DNA of 64,000 nucleotides from Closterium sp. Naga37s-1. Its lineage: Eukaryota; Streptophyta; Zygnematophyceae; Desmidiales; Closteriaceae. The stretch is taken from contig CANJKZ010000083.1 of NCBI GenBank assembly GCA_947471745.1, positions 25,001-89,000 on the forward strand, read 5' to 3'. Shown piece after piece: positions 11,990 to 23,869 of this stretch (positions are counted from its first letter, which is position 1; every line of letters starts with the position of its first letter). A program made the position numbers and the translations under genes. The notes beneath the pieces are model-generated. The model was not told where the DNA came from. It saw only the letters and a list, made by a program, of their open reading frames with translations, and did not search any database.

Positions 11990-12220
11990 CGCGTCGCCCC
12001 CCGTCGCCAGTCGTGGCCTGCGCGCGGCCCGTACAGCCGGCGCGCGGCCCGTACGGGCTGCGCCAGGCCTGCGCGCGGCCCGTACGGGCTGCGCCAGACC
12101 CGCGCGCGGCCCGTACGGGCTGCGCCAGGCCCGCGCGCGGCCCGTACGGGCTGTGCCAGGCCCGCGCGCGGCTCGGGCCGCCTGCGCGCGGTTCGGGAGG
12201 CTGTGCCAGGCCCGTGGGCG
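11990..12220 (+). repeat. GC-rich tandem repeat inside the young element
   Basis: About seven copies of a unit of about 27-30 bp built on CGCGCGGCCCGTACGGGCTG and CGCCAGGC. Each unit carries the perfect 10-bp palindrome CCCGTACGGG. A 291-codon frame (11601-12476) runs through it and gives Arg/Ala/Pro repeats, but the frame begins inside the LTR and has no recognisable domain, so coding is doubtful. Confidence 0.8.
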
Positions 12221-12921
12221 GCCCTTTCCTCGCTGCCCCTGCCCTCCCCGCTGTCCCCCGTGCTTCTGCTGGCGCCCCACCCCTCCTACAGCCCGTTCTC
12301 CTGAATTAGGGTTTGGGGGTGAGGGGTATGGGGGTGAAACTACTGTGTGCCGTTCCCTGCTCCTCCTCCTCCTCCGTCTCCCTGTGCTGCAGCTGCCGCT
12401 GAGGGGGGGTGGACTTGTTGGAGCCGTTGGAGTGGTGCTAAGGGGGGGTGAAGGGGGAGTGGAGCTAGCGGTGTAGCAGCGGGTGTGTGTCAGGAGGGGT
12501 GGTACTGTTTGGGGGAGGTCGAGTGGAGGCAGCAGTCTTGTCGTCAGCAGCAGCAGCAGTCCGGAGGCTACAATCTCCGGTAGTCGCCAGTCGCCCGTGG
12601 GTCCGTTGCTCGTCTGCCGCTACTTTTAGCCGCGGGGCCAGTTACCCCAGTAGTCCGGAGCGTTGTTCCGGTAGCCACTGAGCCAGCAGCTCGTCTGTGT
12701 GTCTGCAGCGTCAGCAGTCGCCTCCCATCTTCTCTCCCCCACAGTCTCTCCTCCTCCTCACTTGCCCTCTGCGATAGCCTCTAGCTTTGCTCATAATTGT
12801 GAACTTTAAACTATTGCTTCTTGAACTTGTGCTCAGAATGTGTGGTGACATTGTGATCCACCCTGAGCTTGTACTGCTGTGCTTGCTCTGCTGATTACAC
12901 CCCACTTTGGCTATGGGGGTG

Positions 12922-13046
12922 TGTCAGAATATTATGCTCTAGCCTGTAGTGGGGTGCTCTATAGCGAGTACAACCCTTCTAGGGTTTGCTATTTGTATCC
13001 TCATTCTTGCTAGTGCAACCCTCTCTTATTCCTACTTTTTTTCACA
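12922..13046 (+). repeat. 3' LTR of the young non-autonomous element
   Basis: Identical to 11574-11698 and followed by the ACGCA duplication. Confidence 0.93.
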
Positions 13047-16000
13047 ACGCAAGCTCACAACGCTCTGTAAACGAGTCTGTCTGCTCAGGGTAAGGAGAAG
13101 GAGCAGGCAGTGGGGAGCCTGGCTGTAACGGGAGGCCAGTAGAAGACGGGAGGCTAAGAACCTGGCGAAGCACCGAGTCAGGCGGTGGCAGAGACGACGG
13201 GGACGGCGGAGCGAAGAACAGTCGCCGCTGTGTAGTACCACCAGCACCAGGACCACCGGCTCTAGCACCTTTAGTACGAGTACCAGCAGCCCCAGCGCCT
13301 CCAGCAGCTCCAGAACCTCCAGCTCCAGCGCCTCTAGCTCCAGTGCCTCCAGCCCCAGCGCCTCCAGCTCCAGTGGCTCCAGCTCCAGAGCCCACAGCAC
13401 CAGCAGCTCCAGTACCTCCAGCACCAGCAGCACCACCAGCTTCAGCAGCTCCAGTACCTCCAGTACGAGCACCTCCGGGACAAGCAGCTCCAGCTCCAGA
13501 GCCGCCAGCCCCAGCGCCTCCAGCTCCAGGGTCTCTAGGACTAGTAGCTCCAGCACCCCCAGTACGAGCACCTCCGGGACTGGCAGTGCCAGCACCACCA
13601 GCACCTCCAGCACCAGCAGCACCACCAGTCCCAGCAGCTCCAGTACCTCCAGTACGAGCACCTCCAGGACCAGCAGTGCCAGCTCCTCCGGCACCTCCAG
13701 CTCCAGCGGCTCCAGCCGCAGTGCCTCCAGCTCCAGCAGCGCCACTCCGAAGGCGGCAGCGCTGAGCGTACCACTCGCGTAGCTGCTGCGGCAAGAGAGT
13801 ACCTCCAGAACCTCCAGTACGAGCACCTCCAGGACTAGTAGTGGCAGCACCACTACCACCAACAGCACCACCAGCTCCGGCAACTCCAGTACCTCCAGTA
13901 CGAGTATCTCCAAGGCCTCCCTCTCCAGCAGCGACACTCCGAAGGCGGAGCTGCAAAGCGTACCACTCGCGCGGCTGCTGCGGTGAGAGAGGCTCCCGTA
14001 GTGGAGAAGCAGTACCCCTAGGCGCAGCACCCCCAGACTCAGCAACACCAGGCTCCGCACCCGCAAGCTCAACTCCCCCAGGCTCCGCACGCTCAGGCTC
14101 GGCACCCCCAGGCTCCACACGCTCAGGCTCAGCACCCGCAGGCTCAGCACCCCCAGGCTCCGCACGCTCAGGCTCAGCACCCCCAGGCTCCTCACGCTCA
14201 CGCTCAGCACCCCCAGGCTCCGCACCCGCAGGCTCAGCACCCCCAGCAGCACCTGAGTCACCAGTGACCTCGACAGGCTCAACCAGGGGGAGTGGGTCTA
14301 CCTAAGACACACCTGAGGGAGCAGGACCCTGAGGGGGGGAGGGGGTCTATCGGGGGGGGACCTGGAGCGAGGAAGAGCGGCGGAGGGGGGAGAGGGGCAG
14401 TGCGGTAGGGGAAGAGACGGTAAAAGGGGACCGACTCGTCAAACGTGACGTCCTGAGAGGGGAAGACACGGCGCGTGGTGGGGTGGTAAAACGGCCAGCC
14501 AGACGCGTCATGGGGAAAGCCAAGGAAGACACAGGGAATGGCGCGGGAGGAGAGCTTGTCCGCGGAAGCATCGCGGACAAAGGCACGACATCCCCAGATC
14601 CGGAACACCGACGCATCGCCAACCTCCCCCGTCCAACGCAGTGTGGGCAAGGTCTCCGGCAAGGAGACACGGGGCCAGAGGTTGAGCTGATGCGTAGCGT
14701 ATTGGACTGCAAACGGCCACAGAAAATGGGGGGCAGCCGCATGGATCATGGAGGTACGAGCGACCTCCATGACTAAGCCAATGCGGCGCTCAGCAACCCC
14801 ATTCTGCTGCGGAGAGGCCGGAAGCGTAAACGTCTGGCGGATGCCCTCCCCACGACAAAAGCCCCGCAAGAGGTCGGAGGCGAACTCACCACCTCTGTCA
14901 GAGTGCAGACGCAGGACTAGAAAGTCCGAGTGGAACCGCTCGCGAAGCTGGAGACGGACAGCGCGGATCCAAGGGATCAAAACATCAGGGACTTCCCCTT
15001 TGCTGCGCAAGGGGAAGACCATGGTGTAACGCAAGTAGTCGTCAACAACCAGCAGAAAGTATCGCTCGCGGCCCTGTCCACGGATGCGGGCTGGGCCCCA
15101 CACGTCCATGTGAAGAGTCTGCAAGGGAGCCTCTGTCGGGGGAAACGAGGAGGAGTGAGGAGCGGCACAGTGCCGCCCCTCGACGCAAGGAAGACAGGGC
15201 GGGGCAGACGAGCGTGGGAGGGCAGGCAGAGACCTGGGAAGACCAGAGACAAGGTAGCGGGAGTGCATGCCACGGAGGCGTGGCAGGGAGGGGTGACCAA
15301 GGTGGTGGTGCCAAAGGAGAGTCTGGTGCGACAGGGCGCGACACGAGCAGGGGGCCGCAAGCTGACCTGACGCGGACGCAAACGCAGCTACCTGGGGAGG
15401 CTCAGTAGTCAGTGTGTACAGACTCGACCCAGGCCGACGGGTGAACGTAACCAGGTGACGGCCTGTCCGTGCACACGTGCAGATTGACACACGCTGACCC
15501 CCAGGAGTAAAGGTATCAACCATCGCATCCTGGAGGGCAACGGTAATCACCAAGTTCGTAGAGAACGAGGGGAGGTGAAGACCTGAGAGTGAGCCGGACG
15601 GAACCGCCAGACACGGGAGAACAGTGGTAGAACGGGCAAGAAGTGGGCCCCCTGAGGGGTCAGCCAGTCTGACAGCAACAGGTGCAGGGAGTGGTGTGAC
15701 TGTGGTACTGTCGCGAAAGAAACTGCGGGAAGCACCTGAGTCAAGCGTGAAAGTGTGCAAGGCCTCAACAGGCGCAGTACCAGAGAGAGCAGACTCACTA
15801 GCACCTAGAGCAGCAGCCTCTATACCTGGGTCGGGCGGCACACACAAGTAACAGTCACCCTCAGAACTAACAGTCAATGCATACATGGCAATAAGGATGG
15901 CGTCATAGTCTAGCGCAAAGACATCGACGCCCTGCCTAAGCAGCTCTAGCCAGCAGGGGAGCTCAGCCGCGTCACTAAACTGTGCACGCCAGGTGTCGCT

Positions 16001-16204
16001 CAGACAGGAAAAGCAGCGGGACTGTGTGTGGCCAGGTGTCCCGCATGTCTGACCAGCCCGATCACCTGTGCGAATGACGTACTGGCAGCGAGCACTACTC
16101 AAAGACCCCCCACACTGAGCGTACCACTCACGAAGCTGCTGGGGCGTAAGGGTCTCGCGCGAACGCAGCTGCAGGTGCACCAGGCCACCGCCAGAAACTC
16201 CCAA
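13047..16204 (-). pseudogene. Zinc knuckle-protease-integrase-linker region (fossil)
   Basis: The long frame 14279-16204 holds a CX2CX4HX4C-like knuckle with a longer first spacing, DSGASRSFFRDS (protease), HHHLGHPS (pre-integrase zinc module), DVWGP...HSDRGGEF...QQNGVAERRIG (integrase) and a Copia post-integrase domain. The linker downstream is low complexity, with AEPGGAEP-type repeats and two copies of a PQQLREWYA-like motif. Confidence 0.85.
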
Positions 16205-16499
16205 CCGACTAGCTGCACCGCGACTGCCACTACTGCCGCCGCCACGACACCTACGGGCGTACCACTCACGAAGCTGCTGGGGCGTAAGGGTCTCGCTCGA
16301 ACGTCACTACAGCTGCATCTGGCCACCGCCAGAAACTCCCCACCGAACAGCTCCAAAGCGACTGCTACTGAGGCCACCACCACTCCCACTACTGCCGCCA
16401 CCGCTGCCACCACTCCCACCGCTGCCGTGAAGGGAAGTCATGCGAACAGCAGGGTAGCACGCAGGGCAGGAAGGGCGGCGAGGAGGCACTAGGGTAGGT

Positions 16500-17400
16500 C
16501 GGGGCGGTGCACGGTCAGGGAAGGGCGGCGCGCGGCCAGAGCAGGGCGGCGCGCAGTCAGAGCAGGGCGGCGCGCGACCAGAGCAGGGCAGCGCGCGGCC
16601 AGAGCAAGGCGGCGTGCGGCCAGAGCAGGGTGGCGCGCGGCCAGCGCAGGGCGGCGCGCGGCCAGAGCAGGGCGGCGCGCGGCCACAACAGGGCAGTAGC
16701 AGGCAGCAGCAGGAAGTAGCTCCTAGGGCAAAAGCACCTAGGGCCTTTTTATTATTATTATTTATTTAGGGTTTAGCAGGGCGCTAGCGCAGGGCAGGGC
16801 GCTGGCGCAGGGCAGGGCGCTGGCGCACACGAGGGCGCTGGCACAGGGCAGGGCGCCAGCGCACGCAGGGCAGGGCGCTGGCGCAGGGCAGGGCGCTGGC
16901 GCAGGGCAGGGCGCTGGCGCAGGGCAGGGCGCGGGCGCAGGGCAGGGCGCTGGCGCAGGGCAGGGCGCCAGCGCGCGCAGGGCAGGGCGCTGGCGCAGGG
17001 CAGGGCGCTGGCGCAGGGCAGGGCGCTGCAGGGCGCGACGTGCGGGCTGCAGTAGGGCGCGACGCGCAGGCTGCAGCAGGGCACGGGGCAGGGCAGGGCA
17101 TGCGCGGGGCAGCGCGACACAGGGCAGGGCAGGGCGTGCGCGGGGCAGCGCGACGCGGGGCAGGGCAGGGCGTGCGCGGGGCAGCGCGACGCAAGGCAGG
17201 GCAGGGCGTGCGCGGGGCAGCGCGACGCGGGGCAGGGCAGGGCGTGCGCGGGGCAGCGCGACGCAGGGCAGGGCAGGGCGTGCGCGGGGCAGCGCGACGC
17301 AAGGCAGGGCAGGGCAGGGCTCGCGCTGACGGCGCAGCGCAGGGCAGGGCGTGGGGTAACGCGGTAACCGCAGTCGGTCACTAGGTAATGGTGGGCCCGG
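16500..17400 (-). repeat. GC-rich tandem-repeat leader (minus-strand arm)
   Basis: Three sub-arrays: about 20-bp units of the GCGCGCGGCCAGAGCAGGGC type (16500-16690), about 18-bp units of the GGCGCTGGCGCAGGGCAG type (16780-17030), and about 36-bp units containing GCGTGCGCGGGGCAGCGCGA (17085-17320). It lies between the LTR/primer-binding site and the coding region. Confidence 0.82.
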
Positions 17401-17436
17401 AAAAAACAGTCCTACGGACCTACTGCTCTGAAACCA

Positions 17437-17568
17437 TGTCAGAAACTAACGAGCAGGAATGAATGAACTAGCAGCAAGATGGGTACAAGTAGGAAATCGT
17501 AATTGGGTTGTACCCTACATGGGCTACCCCACTACAGCCTACACAATAAGCAGCATATGAGTTTTACA
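17437..17568 (-). repeat. LTR (5' LTR of the minus-strand arm)
   Basis: 132 bp; on the minus strand it runs TGTAAAACTC to TTTCTGACA and is followed by a primer-binding site. It is closely related to the plus-strand LTR ending at 8053, so the composite 7924-17568 has the two LTRs in inverted orientation. Confidence 0.8.
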
Positions 17569-17832
17569 GAACTGGCCTTGTAGCCATTTGCTTGTGCTCG
17601 GAGTATGTGGTGACGTTGTGATCCACCCTGAGCTTGCTTTGCTTTTCTTGACTGGTCCTGTGACCCCTTGTTCTCCCCCACTTTGCCTATGGGGGTGTGT
17701 CAAACTTTATCTGTGCTAATTCTATGTAGGCTATAGTGGGGTAGCCCATATGGGGTACAACCCAATGTTAGGGTTAGTACTTGTACCCACAACTCATTCA
17801 ATGCAACCATTCCTGCTCATTAGTTTCTAACA
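17569..17832 (+). mobile_element. 3' end of a plus-strand Copia: motif region, polypurine tract and LTR
   Basis: 17569-17697 is the 3' internal part of an element, with GATCCACCCTGAGCTTG at 17620-17636 and polypurine tract TATGGGGGTG before 17698. The 3' LTR is 17698-17832 (135 bp, TGTCAAACTT to TTTCTAACA). The matching 5' part was not found in the window. The minus-strand LTR 17437-17568 adjoins it, which suggests insertion into its 3' region. Confidence 0.75.
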
Positions 17833-18073
17833 GATCGACGTGCTCTAATACCATGTTAAAATAGTAGGCATAGCTAGGACTAGAAGCTTAGGGTTTAACC
17901 TAGGCATGATAGAGATGTCCAAGCAAGAAGGGGTTTGAACTATAGAATCACAAGTACAAATAGAGGAGAAGCATGCAAGGAGTGGTGCACCACCACACAG
18001 GACAACTATGGGACTACACTACAGCTAGAACTACATGAACTTATACAAAATATATATAAAATATATTCTGACA
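17833..18073 (-). mobile_element. LTR (about 220 bp) plus primer-binding site, minus strand
   Basis: LTR 17854-18073, reading TGTCAGAATATATT to ATTTTAACA on the minus strand, followed by TGGTATTAGAGCACG at 17853. It resembles in length and ends the LTR at 26231-26448. Only the 5' end of this element is present; the plus-strand LTR 17698-17832 directly adjoins it. Confidence 0.7.
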
Positions 18074-18432
18074 GCGCGCGGGCAGCGCGCGAGCAGCGCG
18101 CGGGCAGGGCGACGCGGCGGCGGGCGGCGCGCGGGCAGGGCAGGGCGCGCAGCGGCGAGCAGCGCGCGGGCAGGGCGTGCGCAAGGCAGCGCAACGCAGG
18201 GCAGGGCAGGGCAACGCGGCGCTAACAGGGCGGCACGACGTGTGGGGTAGCGCGATTCGGTGGGCCCTAAAAAAAACGGTCCTATGAGAGAACCTGCTCT
18301 GAAACCATGTCAGAAACAGTAAGCGAGAATGGTGAAACTAACAGCATGCAGGAGTACAAGTAGCTAACCCTAATTGGGTTGTACCCCATATAGGCTACCC
18401 CACTACAGCCTACACAACATGATAGTTTGACA
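18074..18432 (-). mobile_element. Copia 5' end fragment: LTR and start of GC-rich leader
   Basis: LTR 18308-18432 (125 bp, minus strand TGTCAAACTATC to TTTCTGACA), primer-binding site TGGTTTCAGAGCAGG, then a GC-rich leader to 18074 where the 220-bp LTR element interrupts it. It ends 394 bp downstream of the GapA stop codon. Confidence 0.75.
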
Positions 18433-18825
18433 AGGTTAGCCACTACGTTAGCGTGTGCCTTCATTGTATTCTCAGTCTGTTCAATTACAACCTCGTTATT
18501 CGTTAATCTGCGCACGCTCCTTTACAGCTCATAACACACACATCCAAGTAGGAGAGAGGCAAACTGGCAGCACCCCAGCTGCTTCTAGAACTTAGGAACT
18601 TACAGCAGTCATGCATTACTCATATGCAGCAGTTGTCAGATTGTGGAGACTTGCTATCTTCCTCCCAACACCACCCTCGACTTGGCATTCACCATCCCCA
18701 CCCCTAAAATCTAAATTTTGCTCCTGCTTTACATTCGTTTGGCTAGCTGGCCAAGAGTGAAAATGCTTTTAAAGGCTGCACAAAACTTTGGTTCAAGAAT
18801 TACAAACATTCCATAAAGAATTATC
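18433..18825. other. 3' flank of GapA
   Basis: About 390 bp, AT-richer than the surrounding transposons, with no open frame of note. It should hold the GapA 3' UTR and polyadenylation region, since transcription runs towards lower coordinates. Confidence 0.5.
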
Positions 18826-20540
<1,715 letters not shown>

Positions 20541-21333
20541 GGTTGCCACTAATGCTGACAAGATTACGAAACGGATGACTCCTGAAATTGCTTGGTCAGA
20601 CTTATGACTGCAGAGGCTTGCTGTGTGGGAACGAGAGGTTCCAAGAAGGTGATCGAAGATGTCCTTGAAAACCCACTCCTGCCCGAATCTGCCACGGAGG
20701 ATCACGAGTGCCAGGCATTGGCGCTCACCTCCCTGCCCGACCGACGAATGTTTGTTCGGGCACCACTCGAACATCTTCTGGACCAAGCATCAGCCGTGAA
20801 GGTGTGGTGCGTGGGCAACTGGAAACATGCGATTGTCATTTGCTAGGACCAGATAAGCTGGCACACGTCATGTCGAGCACACCACGTAAGCATGTGCCTT
20901 ACGTAATGGCCGCTGCTTTGACACAAGGCTCTCATCCACTCTGGATCAAGATTTTCCTTGGGTTTGCCAGCCTGACCAGGAACTGACGAGCCACACACTC
21001 ATTAAAGAGTGTCCACGTGGACATGCCTTCAGAAGACAGAGGGGTGGCTAGTCGTGGGTCTAGTAACCCGAACTCGTTACAGGTGCTGCGTTTGTAAAAC
21101 ACCTTTACCTGTGCTACGTTCGAGACATACCCATTACTCTCACACTACTTCATCGGAATAGTTTTTTTAGAGTAACACTGGTGTCTTCGGGTGATTTTTT
21201 TTTTTAGATACCTAGTTTTTCTCTGGTTTGCGGGGTGGGGGGGAGGGGGGAGGGGGGGGTGGGGGGTGGGGGGGGGGAGGGGAGAGAATGGGAGGGGAGA
21301 GGGGGGGACGGTTGGGGGGTAAAAGGGAGGGGG
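20541..21333. promoter_or_regulatory. GapA upstream region with light-box-like motifs
   Basis: About 790 bp between the GapA start and the next retrotransposon. It contains a palindromic G-box CACGTG at 21014-21019, an I-box-like GATAAG at 20852-20857 and CACGTCA at 20864-20870, about 7 bp apart. Such I-box plus ACGT pairs are known in photosynthesis gene promoters of plants; function here is inferred. No convincing TATA box was seen. The distal end (21227-21330) is a G/A-rich tract. Confidence 0.4.
21227..21333 (+). repeat. G-rich tract
   Basis: About 100 bp that is almost purely G with A and T interruptions (runs of GGGGGG). Several G-runs in a row could form a quadruplex on the plus strand. 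A retrotransposon has inserted at its right end. Confidence 0.8.
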
Positions 21334-22650
21334 TGTCAAATCTATGTTTATGTTATATCCTACTTGCTGTAGTTTCGTGTAGTTATTATTATAAACTGAT
21401 GGTGGTGCAGCTTTTGCTTCTTCCCTATTTGTACTTCAAACTCAATAGTGAAACGCTTCTCTTTTGTTATTATCCCCCCCGCTCGTGCCCCTCGTAACTC
21501 CTCTTATGGCTAAACCTAATCTCCTAGGTTAGTAGCTATGTTTCACATGGTATCAGAGCTGGCTCCAAACCTTCCTGTCCTTTTAAGAGACATCGATCTT
21601 CTCGTCACGCAGCCGGATGCGCCCCGCGCGCAGCTCATTTTGCCCCGCGCGCAGCACGTTTTGCCCCATGCGCAGCCCGTCTTGCCCGCGCGCGGCCCGT
21701 CCTGCCCGTCGCATTCGTCGCTCGTCGTGCCCCGCGCTCTGCCCGTCCCGTCCCCTGCTCGTCGCGCCCGTCGCCCTGCCCGTCGTAAGCGCCAGCGCCA
21801 GCGCGGACCGCCAGCGCCAGCGCCAGCACCTGCGACTGCCGCCAGCGCCAGCGACCAGCGACCGATGCCAGCGCGTGCGCCAGCATCTGCGCCAACGCCA
21901 GCAGCTCCGTACGCCGCCCCCTCCTTTCCCTTCCGCGGCTTCTGCCGTGGGGGGGGGAGATGAGGGGGTGGCGGGGGGGTGATGAAAGGGTGACGGGTAT
22001 GTGAAGGTGAAAGGAGGGTGAGGGCGAGAATTGACAAGACGGCAGATTCAGGGGGTGAGGTTAAAGGGGGGTGGTTGAGTTGAGTGCTGAAGGTTACTAA
22101 GAGGGATCGCAGGCATGGAGTTGGTACACTCATGCATGGCCCCCCACCTTCTTTCCTTTTCCCTCACTCCTCCCCCCCCCCCTCCTTTGTAAAAGGGGGT
22201 TCGTAAGCGGGGACGTCGCGGCCTCCCGTTCCGTCCCGTCTCGCCGCGGCCACCCCCGACCTCCTCTCCTCATCCCTCTCTCTCTTACCTTCCCTTCAGT
22301 ACTCCTCTCATCTCCTCTCCCTTTCTCGCCTCGTTTCCCTCACTTACCACCCTCTGACGTCTACCGCTGCACCTTGTTCACCCCTTCATGGGGTGTTGAC
22401 TGCACTAATTCCTACCGCAAGCAGGATAAGGGGGTTTGTCAAATCTATGTTTATATTATATCCTACTTGCTGTAGATTAGTGTAGTTATTATTATAAACT
22501 GCTGGTGGTGCACCTTTTGCTTCTTCCCTATTTGTACTTCAAGCTTAATAGTGAAACGCTTCTCTTTTGGCCAATTCCCCCATGCAGGTGCCTCTCGTAA
22601 ATCCTCCTATGGCTAAACCTAATCTCCTAGGTTAGTAGCTATGTTTGACA
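21334..22650 (+). mobile_element. Old non-autonomous LTR retrotransposon
   Basis: 1317 bp with 214-bp LTRs (21334-21547 and 22437-22650), flanked on both sides by GGGGG. A primer-binding site (TGGTATCAGAGCTGG) starts at 21548 and a purine tract AGGATAAGGGGG precedes the 3' LTR. The interior has a GC-rich region (about 21610-21920) built on GCCAGCGCCAGCG and CGTCGCGCCCGTCG units and no pol domains. The LTRs differ at roughly 10% of sites, so it is much older than 11574-13046. Its LTR has TAAACCTAATC rather than the common core, so it is a separate family. Confidence 0.9.
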
Positions 22651-23363
22651 GGGGGGAGGGGGGGGTTAGCAACTTCAATGGCTCAGCTTTTTTTTTTTTT
22701 TTTTTTAGAAGATGCATTTTACTCTGCATGGAAGATACACCCCCCCCCCCCCCCCTCCCCCCTCCCCTCCCACCCCTACATATAAGCGCACGTGCGCTAC
22801 ATTAATCACGCCTTTTTATAGGGTGTTCTTAACATTGTGGATTTTATCAGTGCACTGGACCATATGATGACATTTTTTTAATGTGTTTTTTATATGTTAA
22901 CATGAAGCATCGTAAGGCAAATTTGATCCATTCGGAACCATCGGAATTGTGCATGAAACACGAGTGATTTGGCCAAATATGCGTGGATTTACACCTTACA
23001 TGCCTTGTTGGCCTGGCCAGGTTTATCGAACATAAACATGGCCCATGCCAGCGCGCACACAGCTCGACACCTAACTGCCCAATCACGATCGCATGCCATC
23101 TCGGGCACGTCATGCGTGAGCCAACCTGCCTTCTGGGATAGATTATCTGCCAACGAGGCTAAACGCTACCCAACTCAGCTCTTGTGCAAGGAATCTTGGC
23201 CACTGAGCACCATTCCCTGCAGAGGAACCTAGGTCGTGGAGTTGGAGGGGTCTCGACCGAGGGTTTCAAACTGCTTTCATTCTCGTCTTTGAATTCATGT
23301 TTCTACTCTCGGTTGGCCTGCCTACACTATTGCGAACCTTCCTGGCACCCATTTCTCGTTCAT
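22651..23363. other. Spacer with homopolymer tracts
   Basis: Holds a T run (about 22688-22707) and a C run (about 22740-22756), then about 600 bp of average composition without a recognisable gene. Confidence 0.5.
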
Positions 23364-23669
23364 ATGACCACCCTAGGCAGTATGTTTTTGTTACTTCTCA
23401 TCACGGCACAGACGCGCAGCACCTGTGCCTCCAGCACCACAAGCCCTGCCTACTCTCCAGCACCTCCTGCTCCTCCCGCTCCTCCAGTTCCGCTTGTACC
23501 TCCCACGCTAGCATCGGTAACTGTTTTGAAAGGTGCGCCTGTTCTGCAACTACTCCTCCCTAGCCCATCGGCATTTGACAAAAGCATGTCCGAGCCCAAT
23601 CATGATGAAACCGACGAATGTGCCGCCGAGTCGTCGCTACGCTGGGATTCCGCGGAGGATTGCCCGTGA
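23364..23669 (+). CDS. Candidate small secreted Pro-rich protein
   Basis: A 101-codon frame from ATG 23364. The first about 24 residues look like a signal peptide: MTTLGSMFLLLLITAQ, then a Cys/Ser-rich cleavage-like zone. A Pro/Ala stretch follows (SPAPPAPPAPPVPLVPP), of the kind that arabinogalactan or extensin-like wall proteins carry, and then an acidic tail (ETDECAAESSLRWDSAED). No family is recognised. It could be one exon of a longer gene, or chance; no splice sites were pinned down. Downstream at 23870 old retrotransposon sequence begins. An upstream in-frame extension to 23184 exists but lacks a clear ATG. Confidence 0.25.
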   Translation: MTTLGSMFLLLLITAQTRSTCASSTTSPAYSPAPPAPPAPPVPLVPPTLASVTVLKGAPVLQLLLPSPSAFDKSMSEPNHDETDECAAESSLRWDSAEDCP

Positions 23670-23869
23670 AGAGAGTCTGATATTGGTGCAGAAGACGATG
23701 TCGAATATGAGTTCGGGTGGACCCTTAGCACCTGAGCACTGGCGATTGATGTTAAGGAGGCAGGAAAATAACCTTAAGGGATTGTTTGTAACTAAGGGTA
23801 CAATAACAGGAAAGCAGAAGTTGTGCTACCATGCTTACTTTAAGAGAATTTTCTTTCGGCACACGCGGT

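Larger units (their letters stand above)
11574..13046 (+). mobile_element. Young non-autonomous LTR retrotransposon (TRIM/LARD-like)
   Basis: 1473 bp with 125-bp LTRs (11574-11698 and 12922-13046) that are identical, flanked by the 5-bp duplication ACGCA (11569-11573 and 13047-13051). It has a primer-binding site (TGCTATCAGAGCAGG) at 11699 and a polypurine tract CTATGGGGGTG before the 3' LTR, but no protease, integrase or RT. The interior has a GC-rich tandem repeat (about 11995-12220, unit like GCGCGCGGCCCGTACGGGCT) and a 3' region that shares the GATCCACCCTGAGCTTG motif with autonomous Copia elements. It must have been moved by another element's machinery. Identical LTRs point to a very recent insertion. 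The host is the minus-strand Copia linker/RT junction. Confidence 0.93.
9672..17568 (-). mobile_element. Copia 5' arm and pol, minus strand, interrupted by a younger element
   Basis: Reading from right to left: LTR 17437-17568, primer-binding site (TGGTTTCAGAGCAG) at 17436, GC-rich leader (about 16500-17400), zinc-knuckle segment (about 15980-16490), protease (DSGAS near 15700), integrase (about 14700-15250), repeat-rich linker (13047-14120), then RT and RNase H (9672-11573). The non-autonomous element 11574-13046 sits in the linker. The large gag domain is not found on this arm. There is no 3' LTR; the RNase H abuts the plus-strand arm 7924-9671. Broken, with several breaks outside the long integrase frame. 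Confidence 0.85.

Noticed and set aside
11601-12476. Frame of 291 codons in the young non-autonomous element as a gene
   Set aside because: It starts within the LTR and consists of repeat-derived Arg/Ala/Pro; all three frames are open through the repeat.
13032-14282. Minus-strand frame of 416 codons with Leu/Val/Ser repeats
   Set aside because: It is an alternative frame of the repeat-coded Copia linker; the other frame continues from integrase.
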